Assembly (NCBI RefSeq): GCF_023898315.1
Contig: NC_064614.1
Location: 497,132,109 to 497,196,108, forward strand
Origin: Schistocerca nitens
Lineage: Eukaryota; Arthropoda; Insecta; Orthoptera; Acrididae
Length of the DNA stretch: 64,000 nt
Direction: 5' to 3'
Shown here: positions 47,393 to 58,824 of the stretch, one piece after another
Numbering within the stretch: the stretch's first letter is position 1
Layout of the letters: each line of letters starts with the position of its first letter
Position numbers and translations under genes: made by a program
Notes under the pieces: model-generated
The model's input: the letters and a program-made list of their open reading frames with translations, nothing else
The model's database searches: none
What the model was told of the DNA's origin: nothing

Positions 47393-47580
47393 AATGGCTC
47401 TGAGCACTATGGGACTTAACATCTCTGGTCATCAGTCCCCTAGAACTTAGAACTAGTTAAACCTAACTAACCTAAAGACATCACACACATCCATGCCCGA
47501 GGCAGGATTCGAACCTGCGACCGTAGCAGTCGCGCGGTTCCGGACTGAGCGCCTAGAACCGCTAGACCACCGCGGCCGGC
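47393..47580 (-). mobile_element. tRNA-derived SINE
   Basis: Flanked by ACTTCTTTCTTCAA at 47379-47392 and 47581-47594. On the minus strand the head contains box A (GGTGGTCTAGCGG) and box B (GGTTCGAATCC), and it ends GTGCTCAGAGCCATTT. It is full length and little changed. Confidence 0.92.
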
Positions 47581-47708
47581 ACTTCTTTCTTCAACATTCT
47601 TAATTCTTGAAACGAACGTTTCTTCTGATTTACGAATCAACTCACTAGTTGCATCGTTACCGGTGTAACTCCATTTGTAACACTTAAACTAATCCTAATA
47701 TTTTATTA

Positions 47709-47914
47709 ATTTTTCGAAATTTGTGGTAAGGACTATGGGACCAAACTGCTAAGGTCATCGGTCCCTAGACTTACGCACTACTTAATCTAACTTAAACTGA
47801 TTTACGCTAAGAACAACACACACACCCGTGCCCGAGGTAGGGCTCGAACCTCCGACGGGGCAGCCGTGCGAACCGTGACAAGACGCCTTAGACCGAAAGG
47901 CTACCCCGCGCGGC
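47709..47914 (-). mobile_element. tRNA-derived SINE, second family
   Basis: Flanked by AATATTTTATTA at 47697-47708 and 47915-47926. The minus-strand head (GCCGCGCGGGGTAGCC, box B GGTTCGAGCCC) and the tail CCCATAGTCCTTACC differ from the neighbouring SINEs. Confidence 0.88.
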
Positions 47915-48069
47915 AATATTTTATTAGTACTTCAGTTATGACACTGTTGTCTAATCTAAGTGTGCAATAGATTTTTATGGACAGACGTTTATAAAGAATA
48001 TTACTAATATTTTTTTGTGTAGAGTGAAGAATAAAATATAGATTTATTCGGTGGAATTTGGCTGGAATG

Positions 48070-48266
48070 AGCCGGCTGCTGTGACCGAGCGGTTCTAGGC
48101 GCTTCACTCTGGAACAGCGCGACCGCTACGGTCGTAGGTTCGAATCCTGCCTCGGGCATGGATGTGTGTGATGTCCTTAGGTTAGTTAGGTTTAAGTAGT
48201 TCTAAGTTCTAGGGGGCAGATGATCTCAGATGTTAAGTCCCATAGTGCTCAGAGCCATTTGAACCG
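48070..48266 (+). mobile_element. tRNA-derived SINE
   Basis: Flanked by TTTGGCTGGAATG at 48057-48069 and 48267-48279. Box A-like TGACCGAGCGG and box B GGTTCGAATCC are present. It is full length, of the same family as 47393. Confidence 0.92.
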
Positions 48267-48279
48267 TTTGGCTGGAATG

Positions 48280-49980
48280 GTAGTTGCTAGGGAGGTGGCA
48301 GGGAGGGGTGCGCAGTGAAAAAATAAACACGAGGGATAGAAGGAAGGGAAAAAATGCAGAAAAGAACGGTAGTGGAGAAAACAATTGGGATTTGCTTCAG
48401 GCGAAAGGACCTAACTACTGTTTCTCTTTTTGAAACAGAAATTACAACAATTACAGAAGAAATGACTTTGTTTTCTTAAATTCGGCATAGCGCTGGATCT
48501 TGCGTAGAGTGCAGCGTAACTTTGTTACAGTAAAGGTTTGAAGCAGTTGAGCTGGATTTAGAGGGTACGTTTATTTATTGGATGGGTACGTCCATGACAT
48601 TACACGGCTCAGATCTTGTATTACGATTGTCACTAGATGAGAAGTATTTTTATATGTGAAGAGAGGTGTGCAAACATATTTCATATGTAATGCGCAAAGC
48701 ATCCATAGTTTCCTTTACACGTCTAGAGCTTTCACTAACTGTTAGAGGTATAGTATTAAATCTAAATTGTGAAGGTTCGACTGAACCAGTGGGTACAAAA
48801 GCTTCTTTTTCACGTTGGACGGAAAAATGTTTCCAGACTTTTGAGTACGTGGACATAAGACAGCGTATTCTGTCCAATGAGATACTCGACCAATATTCGA
48901 CCAATATTCATAAAGATTCTTTGCCACTTTTTCGTACAGTGTTTGGATACCTAAAGAAGATTAATAGGAAAGCGATCGCGAAATTCGAGTCTGATTAGAT
49001 TCGGATGAGAATTTAAAGTTCGTTATGATGGCTACACATTTAATTTTAGGCTCAGATTCTGTTGTCTGCTCAGCACAGAGTATTGGTCAGAAACGATATC
49101 CTCAGATTTGGCAAATTAAGCAAAGCTGAAGATTTTCAACACATACATGGATCTGCAGGAGAACAACGCGTACGAGATGTCATTGAAATACAGGGGGAAC
49201 AGTAGCTGATTTAATAGTGAGTCTCGTGATACTGCCTGAGAGAGTTCACTGTTCAAGACGACTTTCATTTCCGCAGATGATACGCTACCCCTTATCTTCC
49301 CAGTATTTTGAAAATCAGTTTAACACAGTGTCTGAAAAATTTGGGCCTTTTTGTGACTAGGATATCAGAGGTGCAGATATCAAATACTTTTCTGGAATTT
49401 ATAGTGTCAATACCGTGGTCTCACCATTATCTATGTCACTTTTCTTACAAATTAGTGCAAAGTTAGTGTTACGTGAGTATTTGCTGCTGACATATTTCAC
49501 GCGTACAGGAAATTAATTCTATCTTAACCTAATGTCCTATTGGCTTTTACATTATTCCCATCTGTGTAACAATGTCACCACTCCTTCAACCTTTACAACT
49601 CCATTCTAGTAACGTATATTTCTTGGTAGCTCGTGTGCCTGAGCAATCAGTGTGTTTTATTGTGGCACTCAGAGGAACCGATTTGGTTCCCGGTGACACG
49701 AAGGATTTTTCTTCGATGGAACGACTGAAACGAGGTTCTTTCAACCTACTGGGAATTACTGAGAAGAAATCTGAAGGGCAAGTCACTCCGGTTTCGAAGA
49801 CTCCTTAAGCGACGGTGAGAGCTGTACACAGACCACATGTGGCCCCAATACCGCCCCTCAGTGAAGTATCAGGTACACGATAAAGCTGCGGTCGATCGAT
49901 AGTCCAATATTCTGTACGGGAATAAAATCATAGGGCAGAGAGATGGAATTACAGTAGGCTTTCCGGTAGCATTTGGTCTA
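48280..49980. other. no gene recognised
   Basis: A plus frame at 48666-48998 (110 codons) looks protein-like in composition but has no motif I know and no clear splice sites. The rest holds only short frames. Confidence 0.4.
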
Positions 49981-51361
49981 CACTGACGAAAAAAATCGCA
50001 TTACCAAGAAGGGACTGTGCGGCATATACGAAAGATGGTACGCGTGTTTCTACATCTGAAAGATGATGTCTATTCAGATTTCGCGTCAGACGCATAAGAG
50101 TGGCGCTGGTAGAACCACTACGAGGCGGCAAATCATGTTTGCTTTAAATGTGTGCTGTAACGGACGTGAGCGTTAGTTACCTTTGAGATTGGAAGTGGTG
50201 GGTCGATGTCAGTTATGAATGTCTTAAAGGCGACAAACACCTTGCTGAGTTTGAACGAGGTCGTGTAATAGGGCTACGAGAAGCTGGATGCTCCTTGTGC
50301 GATATTGCGGAAACACCTGGCAAGAATGTAGCCACTGTACATGATTGCTGGCAGCGATGATCACGAGAAGGTACGGTCGTAAGAAGGCCGGGCTTCAGAT
50401 GGCCATGTGGCACTACCGAGAGGGAAGACAATTCTGTTCGGCATGTGGCTCTGGTGCATCGTGCTTCATCTGCAGCAGCAATTTGAGCAGCAGTTGACAC
50501 CATAGTGACACAACGAACTGTTACAAATCGATTACTTTAAGGACAGCTCCGAGCCAGACACCCTGTAGCGTACATTCCACTAACCCCAAACCACGGCCAT
50601 TTGCGACTTGAGAGGTGTCAATAGACAACTCATTGCTGGTAGGGTAGAGGTCTGTTACGTTTTCTGATGAAAGCTGATTCTGCCCCGCTGCCAGTGATGG
50701 GGAGTGAGTTGGTTAGGAGAAGGTCAGTTGAGGGCCTGCTACCAACCTGTCGGTGTGCTAGACACACTGGACCTACATCTAGAGTTATGTTTTGGGACGC
50801 CATCTCGTATGGCAGCAGGAGCACTTTCATGGTTATCTCACGCACCCTGGTTGCAAATGTGTACGTCAATTTGGTTATTCTATCTATTATGCTGCCATCT
50901 ATGAGCAGCATTCCATGGGTTGTTCTCCAACAGGACAGTGTTCGCCCACATACCGCTGTTGTAACCCAATATGCTCTACAGAATGTCAACATGTTACCTT
51001 GGCCTGCTCGATCACCAGATATGTCTCCAATCGACCTCGTATGGAACATCGGACGGCAACTCTAGCGTAATCCACAAACAGCATTACCGTCCCTGTGTCC
51101 CTGTATTAACCAACCACGTGCAACAGGCATGGACATTTGGCACCTGTACAACATAACGCATTCACGTCTGCATGCTTGCACTCAACATTCTGGCGGTTAC
51201 ATCGTTTATTAATGTACCATCATTTTACATTTGCAATGACTTTTTCGCACTTACTTTAACCTGTGATCTTGCAATGTTAACGCCCAAATATGTTACGTAG
51301 ACAACTGTTTTCCCGAAATTTTCTAACTTTCATTAATTATTTAGCTTTAAATTCCGTGCCG
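49981..51361 (+). mobile_element. Tc1-like DNA transposon, decayed copy
   Basis: The left end CACTGACGAAAAAAATCGCA at 49981 follows TA at 49979-49980. The right end is eroded near 51340-51361 (CCGTGCCGTA). The left end closely matches that of the element at 58825, so both belong to one family. Confidence 0.72.
50213..51165 (+). pseudogene. Tc1-like transposase, decayed
   Basis: The HTH part reads HLAEFERGRVIGLREAGCS at about 50240-50297, then GKNVATVHDCW at 50320, followed by VALVHRASSAAAI near 50445-50485. The catalytic part reads LQQDSVRPHTAVVTQYAL (50928-50980) and WPARSPDMSPIDLVW (51000-51045). The last acidic residue is Asp (SPID) instead of Glu. 32 residues separate the last two catalytic residues, as in the intact relative at 60791. 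The first DDE motif is lost and there are several stops. Confidence 0.78.
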
Positions 51362-51599
51362 TATCCTGTAAACAAGAGTCGTCCCTTGTTATTTTCAGGG
51401 AAATTGTGCAAATGATCGATGTTACTCAAACCATCTAACAAGCTACACACACGCCGTTAGGTGATCTGTAGTGGACGACTGGGTAGGGAAGCAAAATTAC
51501 CTACATTTTATTAGCGTCTATGTTGCCCACATAAGAACGTAGAGATGGAAGATCATAATATGTGTATTCTGGATACAGAAGTGTGCAGAATCTTCAGGA

Positions 51600-53000
51600 A
51601 AAAATTGGGACATACAATCTACATCTACATGGATACTCTGCAAATCACATTTAAGTGCCTGGCAGAGGGTTCATCGAACCACCTTCACAATTCTCCATTA
51701 TTCCAATCTCGTACAGCGCGCGGAAAGAATGAACTCCTATATCTTTCCGTACGAGCTCTGATTTCCCTTATTTTATCGTGGTGATCGTTCCGCCCTATGT
51801 AGGCCGGTGTCAACAAAATATTTTCGCATTCGGAGGAGAAAGTTGGTGATTGGAATTTCGTGAGAAGATTTCGTCGCAACGAAAACCGCCTTTCTTTTAA
51901 TGATTTCCAGCCCAAATCCTGTATCATTTCTGTGACACACACTCCCATATTTCGCGATAACACAAAACGTGCTGCCTTTCTTTGAACTTTTTCAATGTAC
52001 TCCGTCAGTCCTATCTGGTAAGGATCCCACACCGCGCAGCAGTATTCTAAAAGAGGACGGTCAAGCGTAGTGTAGGCAGTCTCCTTAGTAGGTCTGATAC
52101 ATTTTCTAAGTCTCCTGCCAATAAAATGCAGCCTTTGGTTAGCCTTCCCCACAACATTTTCTATGTGTTCTTTCCAGTTTCAGTTATTCGTAATTGTAAT
52201 ACCTAGGTATTAAGTTAAATTTACGGCTTTTGGATTAGACTGATTTATCGTGTAACCGAAGTTTAACGAGTTCTTGTTAGCACTCGTGTGGATGACCTCA
52301 CATTTTTTGTTATTTAGGGTCAACTGCCACTTTTCGCACCATTCAGATATTTTTTCTAAATCGTGTTGCAGTTTGTTTTGATCTTCTGATGACTTTATTA
52401 GTCGATAAACGACAGCGTCATCTGCAAACAACGGAAGACGGCTGCTCAGATTGTCTCCCAAATCGTTTATATAGATAAAGAACAGCAAAGGGCCTATAAC
52501 ACTACCTTGGGGAACGCCTGAATTCACTTCTGTTTTACTCGATGACTTTCCGTCAATTACTACGAACTGTGACCCCTCTGACAGGAAATCGCAAATCCAG
52601 TCACATAACTGAGACGATATTCCATAAGCACGCAATTTCCCTACGAGCCGCTTGTGTGGTACATTGTCAAACGCCTTCCGGAAATCCAGGAATACGGAAT
52701 CGGTCTGAAATCCCTTGTCAATAGCACTCAGCACTTCATGTGAATAAAGAGCTAGTAGTGTTTCACAGGAACGATGTTTTCTAAACCCATGTTGACTGTG
52801 TGTCAATAGACCGTTTCCTTCGAGGCAATTCATAATGTTCGAACAAAATATATGTTCTACAATCCTGCTGCATATCGACGTTAACGATATGGGCCTGTAA
52901 TTTAGTGGATTACTCCTACTACCTTTCTTGAATATTGGTGTGACCTGTGCAACTTTCCAGTCTACAGAAAACCAGTGCGCACCATCAGGTACCTACATGG
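51600..53000 (-). mobile_element. 5'-truncated non-LTR retrotransposon (jockey/CR1-like)
   Basis: The minus-strand reading frame starts abruptly near 53000 in the middle of the RT fingers and continues to the 3' end near 51613, where ATCTACATCTACAT on the plus strand is a hexanucleotide-type tail. The length is about 1.4 kb. Confidence 0.78.
51685..52995 (-). pseudogene. reverse transcriptase C-terminal two thirds, two in-frame stops
   Basis: One frame runs almost unbroken: VTPIFKKGSRSNPLNYRPIS, QHGFRKHRSCETLLALYSHE, VFLDFRKAFDNVPHKRLV, GVPQGSVIGPLLFFIYINDL and the active site PLFADDAVV. It continues with CEKWQLTLNNKKCEVIH, then a TAA at 52210-52212 and a TGA some 12 codons later, and further with KANQRLHFIGRRLRKC, LLEYCCAVWDPYQ and RRNLLTKF to 51685. 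Catalytic DD is intact. Only two stops and no frameshift make this a young, nearly readable copy of a jockey/CR1-like element. It lacks the endonuclease because of 5' truncation. Confidence 0.87.
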
Positions 53001-53289
53001 TGTGGTGGTAATCTTTAGTTAAGTGGGCTCTGTACAGGATGCCATCCTAACAGATATTGTAATAAATGTGTACATAAACTCAAAGAGCTTCTATTAGTCG
53101 TCACTTAAAAACGCACACTGGTTGCTTTGGACACGCTTTAGGTGGTGTAGAACTGGTAACGCGTGTCTTGTGATACTCCACCGGTGACGTTGAGTCACGG
53201 CAGTGACTGGGTGTGCATATGACAGTCGTCAGCATAGAATCAGCGGAGATAGAGCTACGTGGATGTGAGAATAGAAAAGAGCTAACGTA

Positions 53290-54760
53290 TTTGGACGTGC
53301 CCATAACCACACCGTGATTAAAATTGCCCGATTTGTTCGTGTATTGACGAGGAGTGTCCAATGTGGCTACAAGGAATGGTGTATAACTTGCAGCCATGTA
53401 ACACGGCGTAAGAATTGTGGTCATAGAAAGATCCTGACGGACAGGACCAGAGATGTCAGCACCAGAGATGTCAGTGGATATCGGTTATACACTCGACAGC
53501 AGTTGCGGGTAAGTCTCATTTCACAGCATTTCCTGCAAACGTGACGTCATTTTGACGTCGCGCACAATATAACCGACCGCATGATCTGTTATCGACTTTG
53601 TAACAAGTAAGAATATGCTCCTGTTCCTTGACTCACTCGCTGCAATGTAAGTTGTCCCCTTATGTTTGTGCCTAACCACTTGAAAATGGCTAAATATTTA
53701 TTTCATCCTTCGTTTCTTAATCAGACAGAAATGTATATGATATCGAATAGTGCAGAACATACTTGTATTGCATTCGTAAGAAAGTCCCAGAATGTGAATA
53801 CTGCACTAACATGAAAAAAATATTTGCCTGTGGCGAGATGCAAACCGACATCTTTCGACTGTAGAATATACATTATCCATTGCCCTAGCGCTTAGTACTG
53901 TCTTAGTTATCATAGTATCTCTTAAAGTCTTATATTGTTGATAATGACAATATTTACGTGTTAAGTGTTCCGTCTGCATACTGCAAATTATAATACAAAA
54001 AAATGGCTCTGAGCACTATGGGAGTTAACTTCTGAGGTCATCAGTCCCCTAGAACTTAGAACTACTTAAATCTAACTAACCTAAGGACATCACACACATC
54101 CATGCCCGAGGCAGGATTCGAACCTGCGACCGTAGCAGTCGCGCGGTTCCAGACTTTAGAGCCTAGAACCGCTCGGCCACTCCGGCCGGCAATTATAATA
54201 CAAGCATGGTTTAGACTTAATTTGTAGATTATTGTCAAAAACAACTCACTCGGGAAAGAGCACTCTTATATGAAGGCATTAACCGTCGATAAATAAGCAT
54301 GTGACATTTAATTGTAGCAATAATTATAACACATCGTTCCAAAAATGAGGTGTTTTTACAAATCTCAAATACGTGTACGTGAAGTCTTGTGAGAGGTCCT
54401 ATCGAACGCTAACGAAGTCGACAGCGGTTACTACAGTCGTCGATATTGCGCGCGACGTCACAGGAAGTGTTGTGAGCAGTTGCTGCTGTCAGTGAATGCA
54501 CGTTTCCGATTGGGCATTGGAGGGAAACTGCGTGCAGTGGACATTTGGATTCGCGTATCCCGGAAAAGTCGATTGCTTTCAGCAGCACATACAGCTGCAT
54601 GTCTTTAATGGGCAAAACATCACAGAAATTGGACGCTCAATGACTGGAGACGTGTAGTGTTGCCCAACGAGCCACGGTTTTACCTCTTTTCAAGTGACGG
54701 CAACACGTCGAATGTACAGAGTACCCAATGAGGAGTTCAAGCCGCAATATGTGAAGGGTG
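53290..54760 (+). pseudogene. Tc1-like transposase remnant, split
   Basis: The plus strand at 53320-53540 reads KEWCITCSHVTRRKNCG, then RKILTDRTRDVSTRDVSGYR and RQQLRVSLI, a Tc1-type HTH and linker. About 900 bp later (54490-54720) it resumes with LSAAHTAACL, NWTLNDWRRVVLPNEPRFY and SSDGNTSNV, which matches the first catalytic region with SDE now reading NE. The spacer has no transposase sequence and carries a SINE at 53999-54190. It is either a single interrupted element or two fragments. Confidence 0.6.
53999..54190 (-). mobile_element. tRNA-derived SINE
   Basis: Flanked by AATTATAATACAA at 53986-53998 and 54191-54203. It is full length, of the same family as 47393, with box B GGTTCGAATCC on the minus strand. 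Confidence 0.92.
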
Positions 54761-55756
54761 AACCTGTATTTCTGGTCGGAGGTGGTCTGTGATATTTTGC
54801 AAGTTTTTTTCTTACCATGGTCACTCATTAATTCATTGTACATTGAATCAGTATCTTTTATTTCAACTTTCTCGGTATCGGGGTGTTGCCCTTTTTTTAT
54901 ATATATCTTCGTCATAAGTGTGCTGTGGACACCCTCGTCCTCCCAGCCTTATTCACAGAGTTGCATGCCTATGTTCCTGATTTGAACAACTCTCAGACAA
55001 TCGCTCCGCACCTCAACTGTGCCGCTAAATGACTCGATCTTAGTCCGATACGAAAGATCAGGGACTGTTTGTAACAGCGAGTCCAATGTAACAGTCCAGT
55101 CAACATCCCCAGAATTTGATAGCGAACACGACGAGATCTTACACAACGAGGGACGAAAGCTGAATCCGGTGTACGTGAATAAACTTGTGGACTCTCTTTC
55201 TCGCAGAATCGAGACCATTATTATGACCCTATACTCTATTAGCACGATGTCTCCGGGGACATCAATTTTTTTTGTCCTGTGGTATGAGATTTTGCAATGC
55301 CCACGAGGGATCCCTCAAGGGGACATTGTATGTCCTATGCCCCAATGTTAAATTATCGAATTTTATGACCCATCATCTTGGAAACTTTTTAAGACACCAA
55401 CGTACAATTTTCCATAATTATTGAATGCACCTTTCTAGGTACACTGAATTAGAATTATTGTTAAAATTGTGTTGTGGGGCATGTTATTCTTTTTTTTTTC
55501 AAACACTCAATTTTTGACAGAATTTTGTAAATAAATGAACTTAAAAACGAAGCAACTCACGATATTTTAATTATTCTAGTTCCATATGTGTTGAATCTCA
55601 CACTTGCCATGCTGTGAAAATTTCATGTCTCTACCATCAATACTTTTTTAGAAAACGGATCATTTATTGCAAAAATTTAGTTCAGAGATATTGAGGTTTA
55701 AAACTTTTTTTATAACAAATTCTTATACAGACTTACATTTCTGCGCCTTTTATGCA
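54761..55756. other. no gene seen
   Basis: Contains a plus frame at 55019-55351 (110 codons) without a recognisable domain, and a T-rich run at 55489-55500. Confidence 0.45.
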
Positions 55757-56179
55757 CTAGAATTGCCCTGGCCCATAGTCTTCGTCTTTCAGTGTCCTAA
55801 CAGCCCAGTGCTTGCCTCCTTTTCTTTCTTGCTTCTTTTGTATTTGCTGAGCAGCTAACTCTGCTTTACGTACACGAAGCTCATCCAGTTGCCGCAGTCC
55901 ATTAGCTGTGTTCTGTCCAAATCTTACCCCTAACTTCTCCAGAACCCTAAGTCTTTCATGGTTCCCACCATTAAAAGTTATAACAGCATCAGACACTCCT
56001 ATCTTCAGAGCCATACGGCCAACAAATACATTTTTAGGCACACGGCACCACACAACATGTTGGCAGGACTCATTCAGATTCTGGGTCTTCCCAGGTAAAC
56101 ACTTCTTCACTTGCTCAGGATTTGCCAAATCTCTGTAAATAGGTTTGATTGCCTCCATTACTGCCAAAGTAAGAGAATG

Positions 56180-56386
56180 GTTCAAAAATGGTTCAAATGG
56201 CTCTGAGCACTATGGGACTCAACTGCTGAGGTCATTAGTCCCCTAGAACTTAGAACTACTTAAACCTAACTAACCTAAGGACATCACACACATCCATGCC
56301 CGAGGCAGGATTCGAACCTGCGACCGTAGCGGTCTCGCGGTTCCAGACCGCAGCGCCTAGAACCGCACGGCCACTTCGGCCGGCGC
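56180..56386 (-). mobile_element. tRNA-derived SINE inside the Mutator-like gene
   Basis: Flanked by TAAGAGAATG at 56170-56179 and 56387-56396. Full length, minus orientation. It splits the C-terminal transposase segment. Confidence 0.9.
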
Positions 56387-56497
56387 TAAGAGAATGTTTA
56401 TGGGTAAATTATGCAGGGTGCCAGAAAATTCAGCTTGCCTATATTTACATGAAGTGTTTTGTGGAGGTGGGCACAAAGCATGACATGGCTTTTCATC

Positions 56498-56639
56498 GGT
56501 TGATATTCGATGAAAGAAAGTGCTCCACACAGCTCTTTTCATCTTTTCGAAACTGTCACAGTTATCTCGGTTGATATTCGATGAAAGAAAGTGCTCCACA
56601 CAGCTCTTTTCATCTTTTCGAAACTGTCACAGTTATCTC
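56498..56639. repeat. exact 71-bp tandem duplication
   Basis: The unit beginning GGTTGATATTCGATGAAAGA and ending CAGTTATCTC occurs at 56498-56568 and 56569-56639 with no difference that I can see, so it is very recent. It lies in the transposase coding region and adds an out-of-frame 71 bp. Confidence 0.92.
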
Positions 56640-56895
56640 TAATGGCCTTCCCATAATATTCCTGTCATTCATCAGTTACTTTGTCTGTTAGTCTTCCAGC
56701 AAATTTTATTGTCTTGTCATCAGACAGTTTTGTTTACCCAACTTGGTTTTTAGGTTACGCAGACGTGTTCCCAAACTTTTCTTGCCATGTCCTACACACT
56801 CAAGTTTTTGTATAGGGACGTCATATGACTTACTGTTTTGTACTGCAATGAAAGCCTTGCTGTCTCCAACACCTAAGTAATTCACATACTACACA

Positions 56896-57004
56896 CGCAA
56901 ACGAAGTTGACACTCGGCGCGATGGTTGATGGGAGCGACTGTAAAGGCATCCCATTTACAGTCGCTCCCATCAGCCACCGCGCCGAGTCTCAACTTCGTT
57001 TGCG
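56896..57004. repeat. hairpin: 50-bp arms, 9-bp loop
   Basis: The left arm (56896-56945, from CGCAAACGAAGTTGA to GACTGTAAA) and the right arm (56955-57004, from TTTACAGTCGCTC to CTTCGTTTGCG) are inverted copies with about four mismatches; the loop is GGCATCCCA. It interrupts the Mutator-like frame. No clear target duplication was identified. Confidence 0.88.
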
Positions 57005-57882
57005 CAAACAATATCTGACACCTCTCTCCTTCTGCGAATGCTGGAAAATGTTAACTGCTCCTTTTACCTCCATTCCTCCAGCTGCGCCAACATAATTTTT
57101 CATACACTGCTGCTTATGAAGTAATCTGTTCTGGTTCATTGTACAACTTTGGCAGTACTTACTGAGAACTTCAAAATTCAAAACTTTTCCAGTGTCAATA
57201 AAACCATTTTTGGAACTAAACCCACGCTTTTGCCAGGATCCATTCACAGCAATGCTGATGTCTGTGTCACCCTCATTTTGTTCAACAGCTTCTGATGTAG
57301 CAGCAACCATTGAATCTTCAGCCACAGCATTTACAGAGTCCTCAATTGGTGTTACATGTTTCGTATACCTAGAAGGTGGTTTTAGCAAATTCAACACAGT
57401 GCAGAGAACATTACAAGCCCTTTCGCCTTTACCAATGCATCTAAGGCCATAGAACAGTCTCACATTAGTTTCATACAATTCATTACCTGAACACTTTGAT
57501 GAAGTATGAAATGCTTTTTCGTTTTTGCACTTCTGACATTTAATAATTAATTTAGACACAACACCTATTCTAGCTCCAATATCCTCATAAAGTTTATCTT
57601 CACTACCAAGACAGCAAGCGACAGTTTCAGAAAGAACTTGTGCAAGGATTTGCAGATCAATAATGACCTTGTCCATAATATCATTACTTTTACCACTGTC
57701 ACCCGTTTCTAAAGTTACTTTCCTTTTTGATGCACAAGGGGGGGCGTGGTCACTTCAGAAAAATTATCGTGGTTTCCTTCACTAGCACATGTGTTTTCAA
57801 GTACTTCAGAAGAAAATGCAGGTCTCACATATCCGTTACCCGCAAATTTGCGTTTCTTGAAGTTACTTTTACGCTTAGTCAT

Positions 57883-58824
57883 TTTAATTACGTATAAAAA
57901 GCAATAGAAGTTAGCTTACTACAAAAATAGCCGATAATCACACTACTTTCAGCGAAAACTAGTATGAGAAAGGACTGATTTGTTTATTCGTAAATCCAAC
58001 TTCTGAGACGTAGCAGTAGCCACAAAGCAAAGCAATTCACAGTCTTCTAGACTGTGTAGTTCCCAAGCTATGACTGCTCAACTGTGGCAGTTTATGCGTA
58101 GCCGCGAAATTTGACAGCCACACGTCAACCAAGATTCAAAATATTATTTGAAGGTCTCACAATTGTCTGATTTTAATGTATTATATACCAAAATGTTCAG
58201 GAAAGTCCAAAGTACATCATGGAGTAGAAAACAGAAAACGTCAAATCTCAACGAATTTCAAATACAATGTCCCCTTAAATACTTTCAGCATAGGCATATC
58301 GAGGTTTGATGTTAGTGTGGTGGTGTCTGTGTATCGGAATAACGAAAAGCGGACGTGACCGGAATGCGAAAGCTATATGCGGCAGGGTGAGCACAATAAA
58401 GCAACAGTAGCCTAACATCAGCATGGCTGCGATCGACTGACGTGGTTTCAAAAGGTCTTTGCTTGCCAAGCAGCAGGTACGTAACGGCGTAAAAATTAGA
58501 CGTCGCAATAACAAAACAGTATAACAACATGAACTAGGATGGCCACACGATGCCGACGTGCTGGATGTAGAAAGTACCACTCTTAAAGACCCGCTTGTGT
58601 TCTCCAGACGATAGCTCCTCAAGACCCGCATCCAACTAAAGAAAGAATCCACGTCGAGATACCTGCTGTTCTTTAGTCGACTGCCCGTGGTCACAAGGTT
58701 CGATTCACTGTTGCCTGTCCATCACCTGCATTAGTAAACGCGATTCTCTCCTCTATACCCAATCCTTTCAAGGCCTCTTGACTTTTGACATTCGAGGGAA
58801 GATTCCCCATCTGTTGTCGGTTGT
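57883..58824. other. no gene seen
   Basis: Minus frames at 58275-58694 match nothing known. This may include the 5' flank of the Mutator-like element; no inverted ends were recognised. Confidence 0.45.

Larger units (their letters stand above)
55757..57882 (-). pseudogene. Mutator-like transposase, interrupted
   Basis: The gene starts at 57882 (MTKRKSNFKKRKFAGNGY), shifts frame at a run of seven C near 57740, and continues with MDKVIIDLQILAQVLSE, LIIKCQKCKNEKAF and ISIAVNGSWQKRGFSSKNG, then LSKYCQSCTMNQNR and GGMEVKGAVNIF. This is the Mutator-like transposase family common in arthropods (VSVDGSWQKRGHSS-type signature). After a hairpin insertion at 56896-57004 it resumes with LGVGDSKAFIAVQN and QKLECVGHGKKSLGTRL. 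After a tandem duplication and a SINE it ends with MEAIKPIYRDLANPEQVKK, KNVFVGRMALKIGVSDAVITF and EDYGPGQF. The two large frames are open for 228 and 142 codons, so decay is recent. It is not a host gene in this state. Confidence 0.8.

Noticed and set aside
47393-48266. tRNA-like A and B boxes suggesting tRNA genes
   Set aside because: They are SINE heads: followed by SINE bodies and flanked by target duplications, with no acceptor stem closure.
48666-48998. 110-codon plus-strand frame of protein-like composition
   Set aside because: No recognised motif, no splice signals I trust, and no repeat context; kept only as unassigned.
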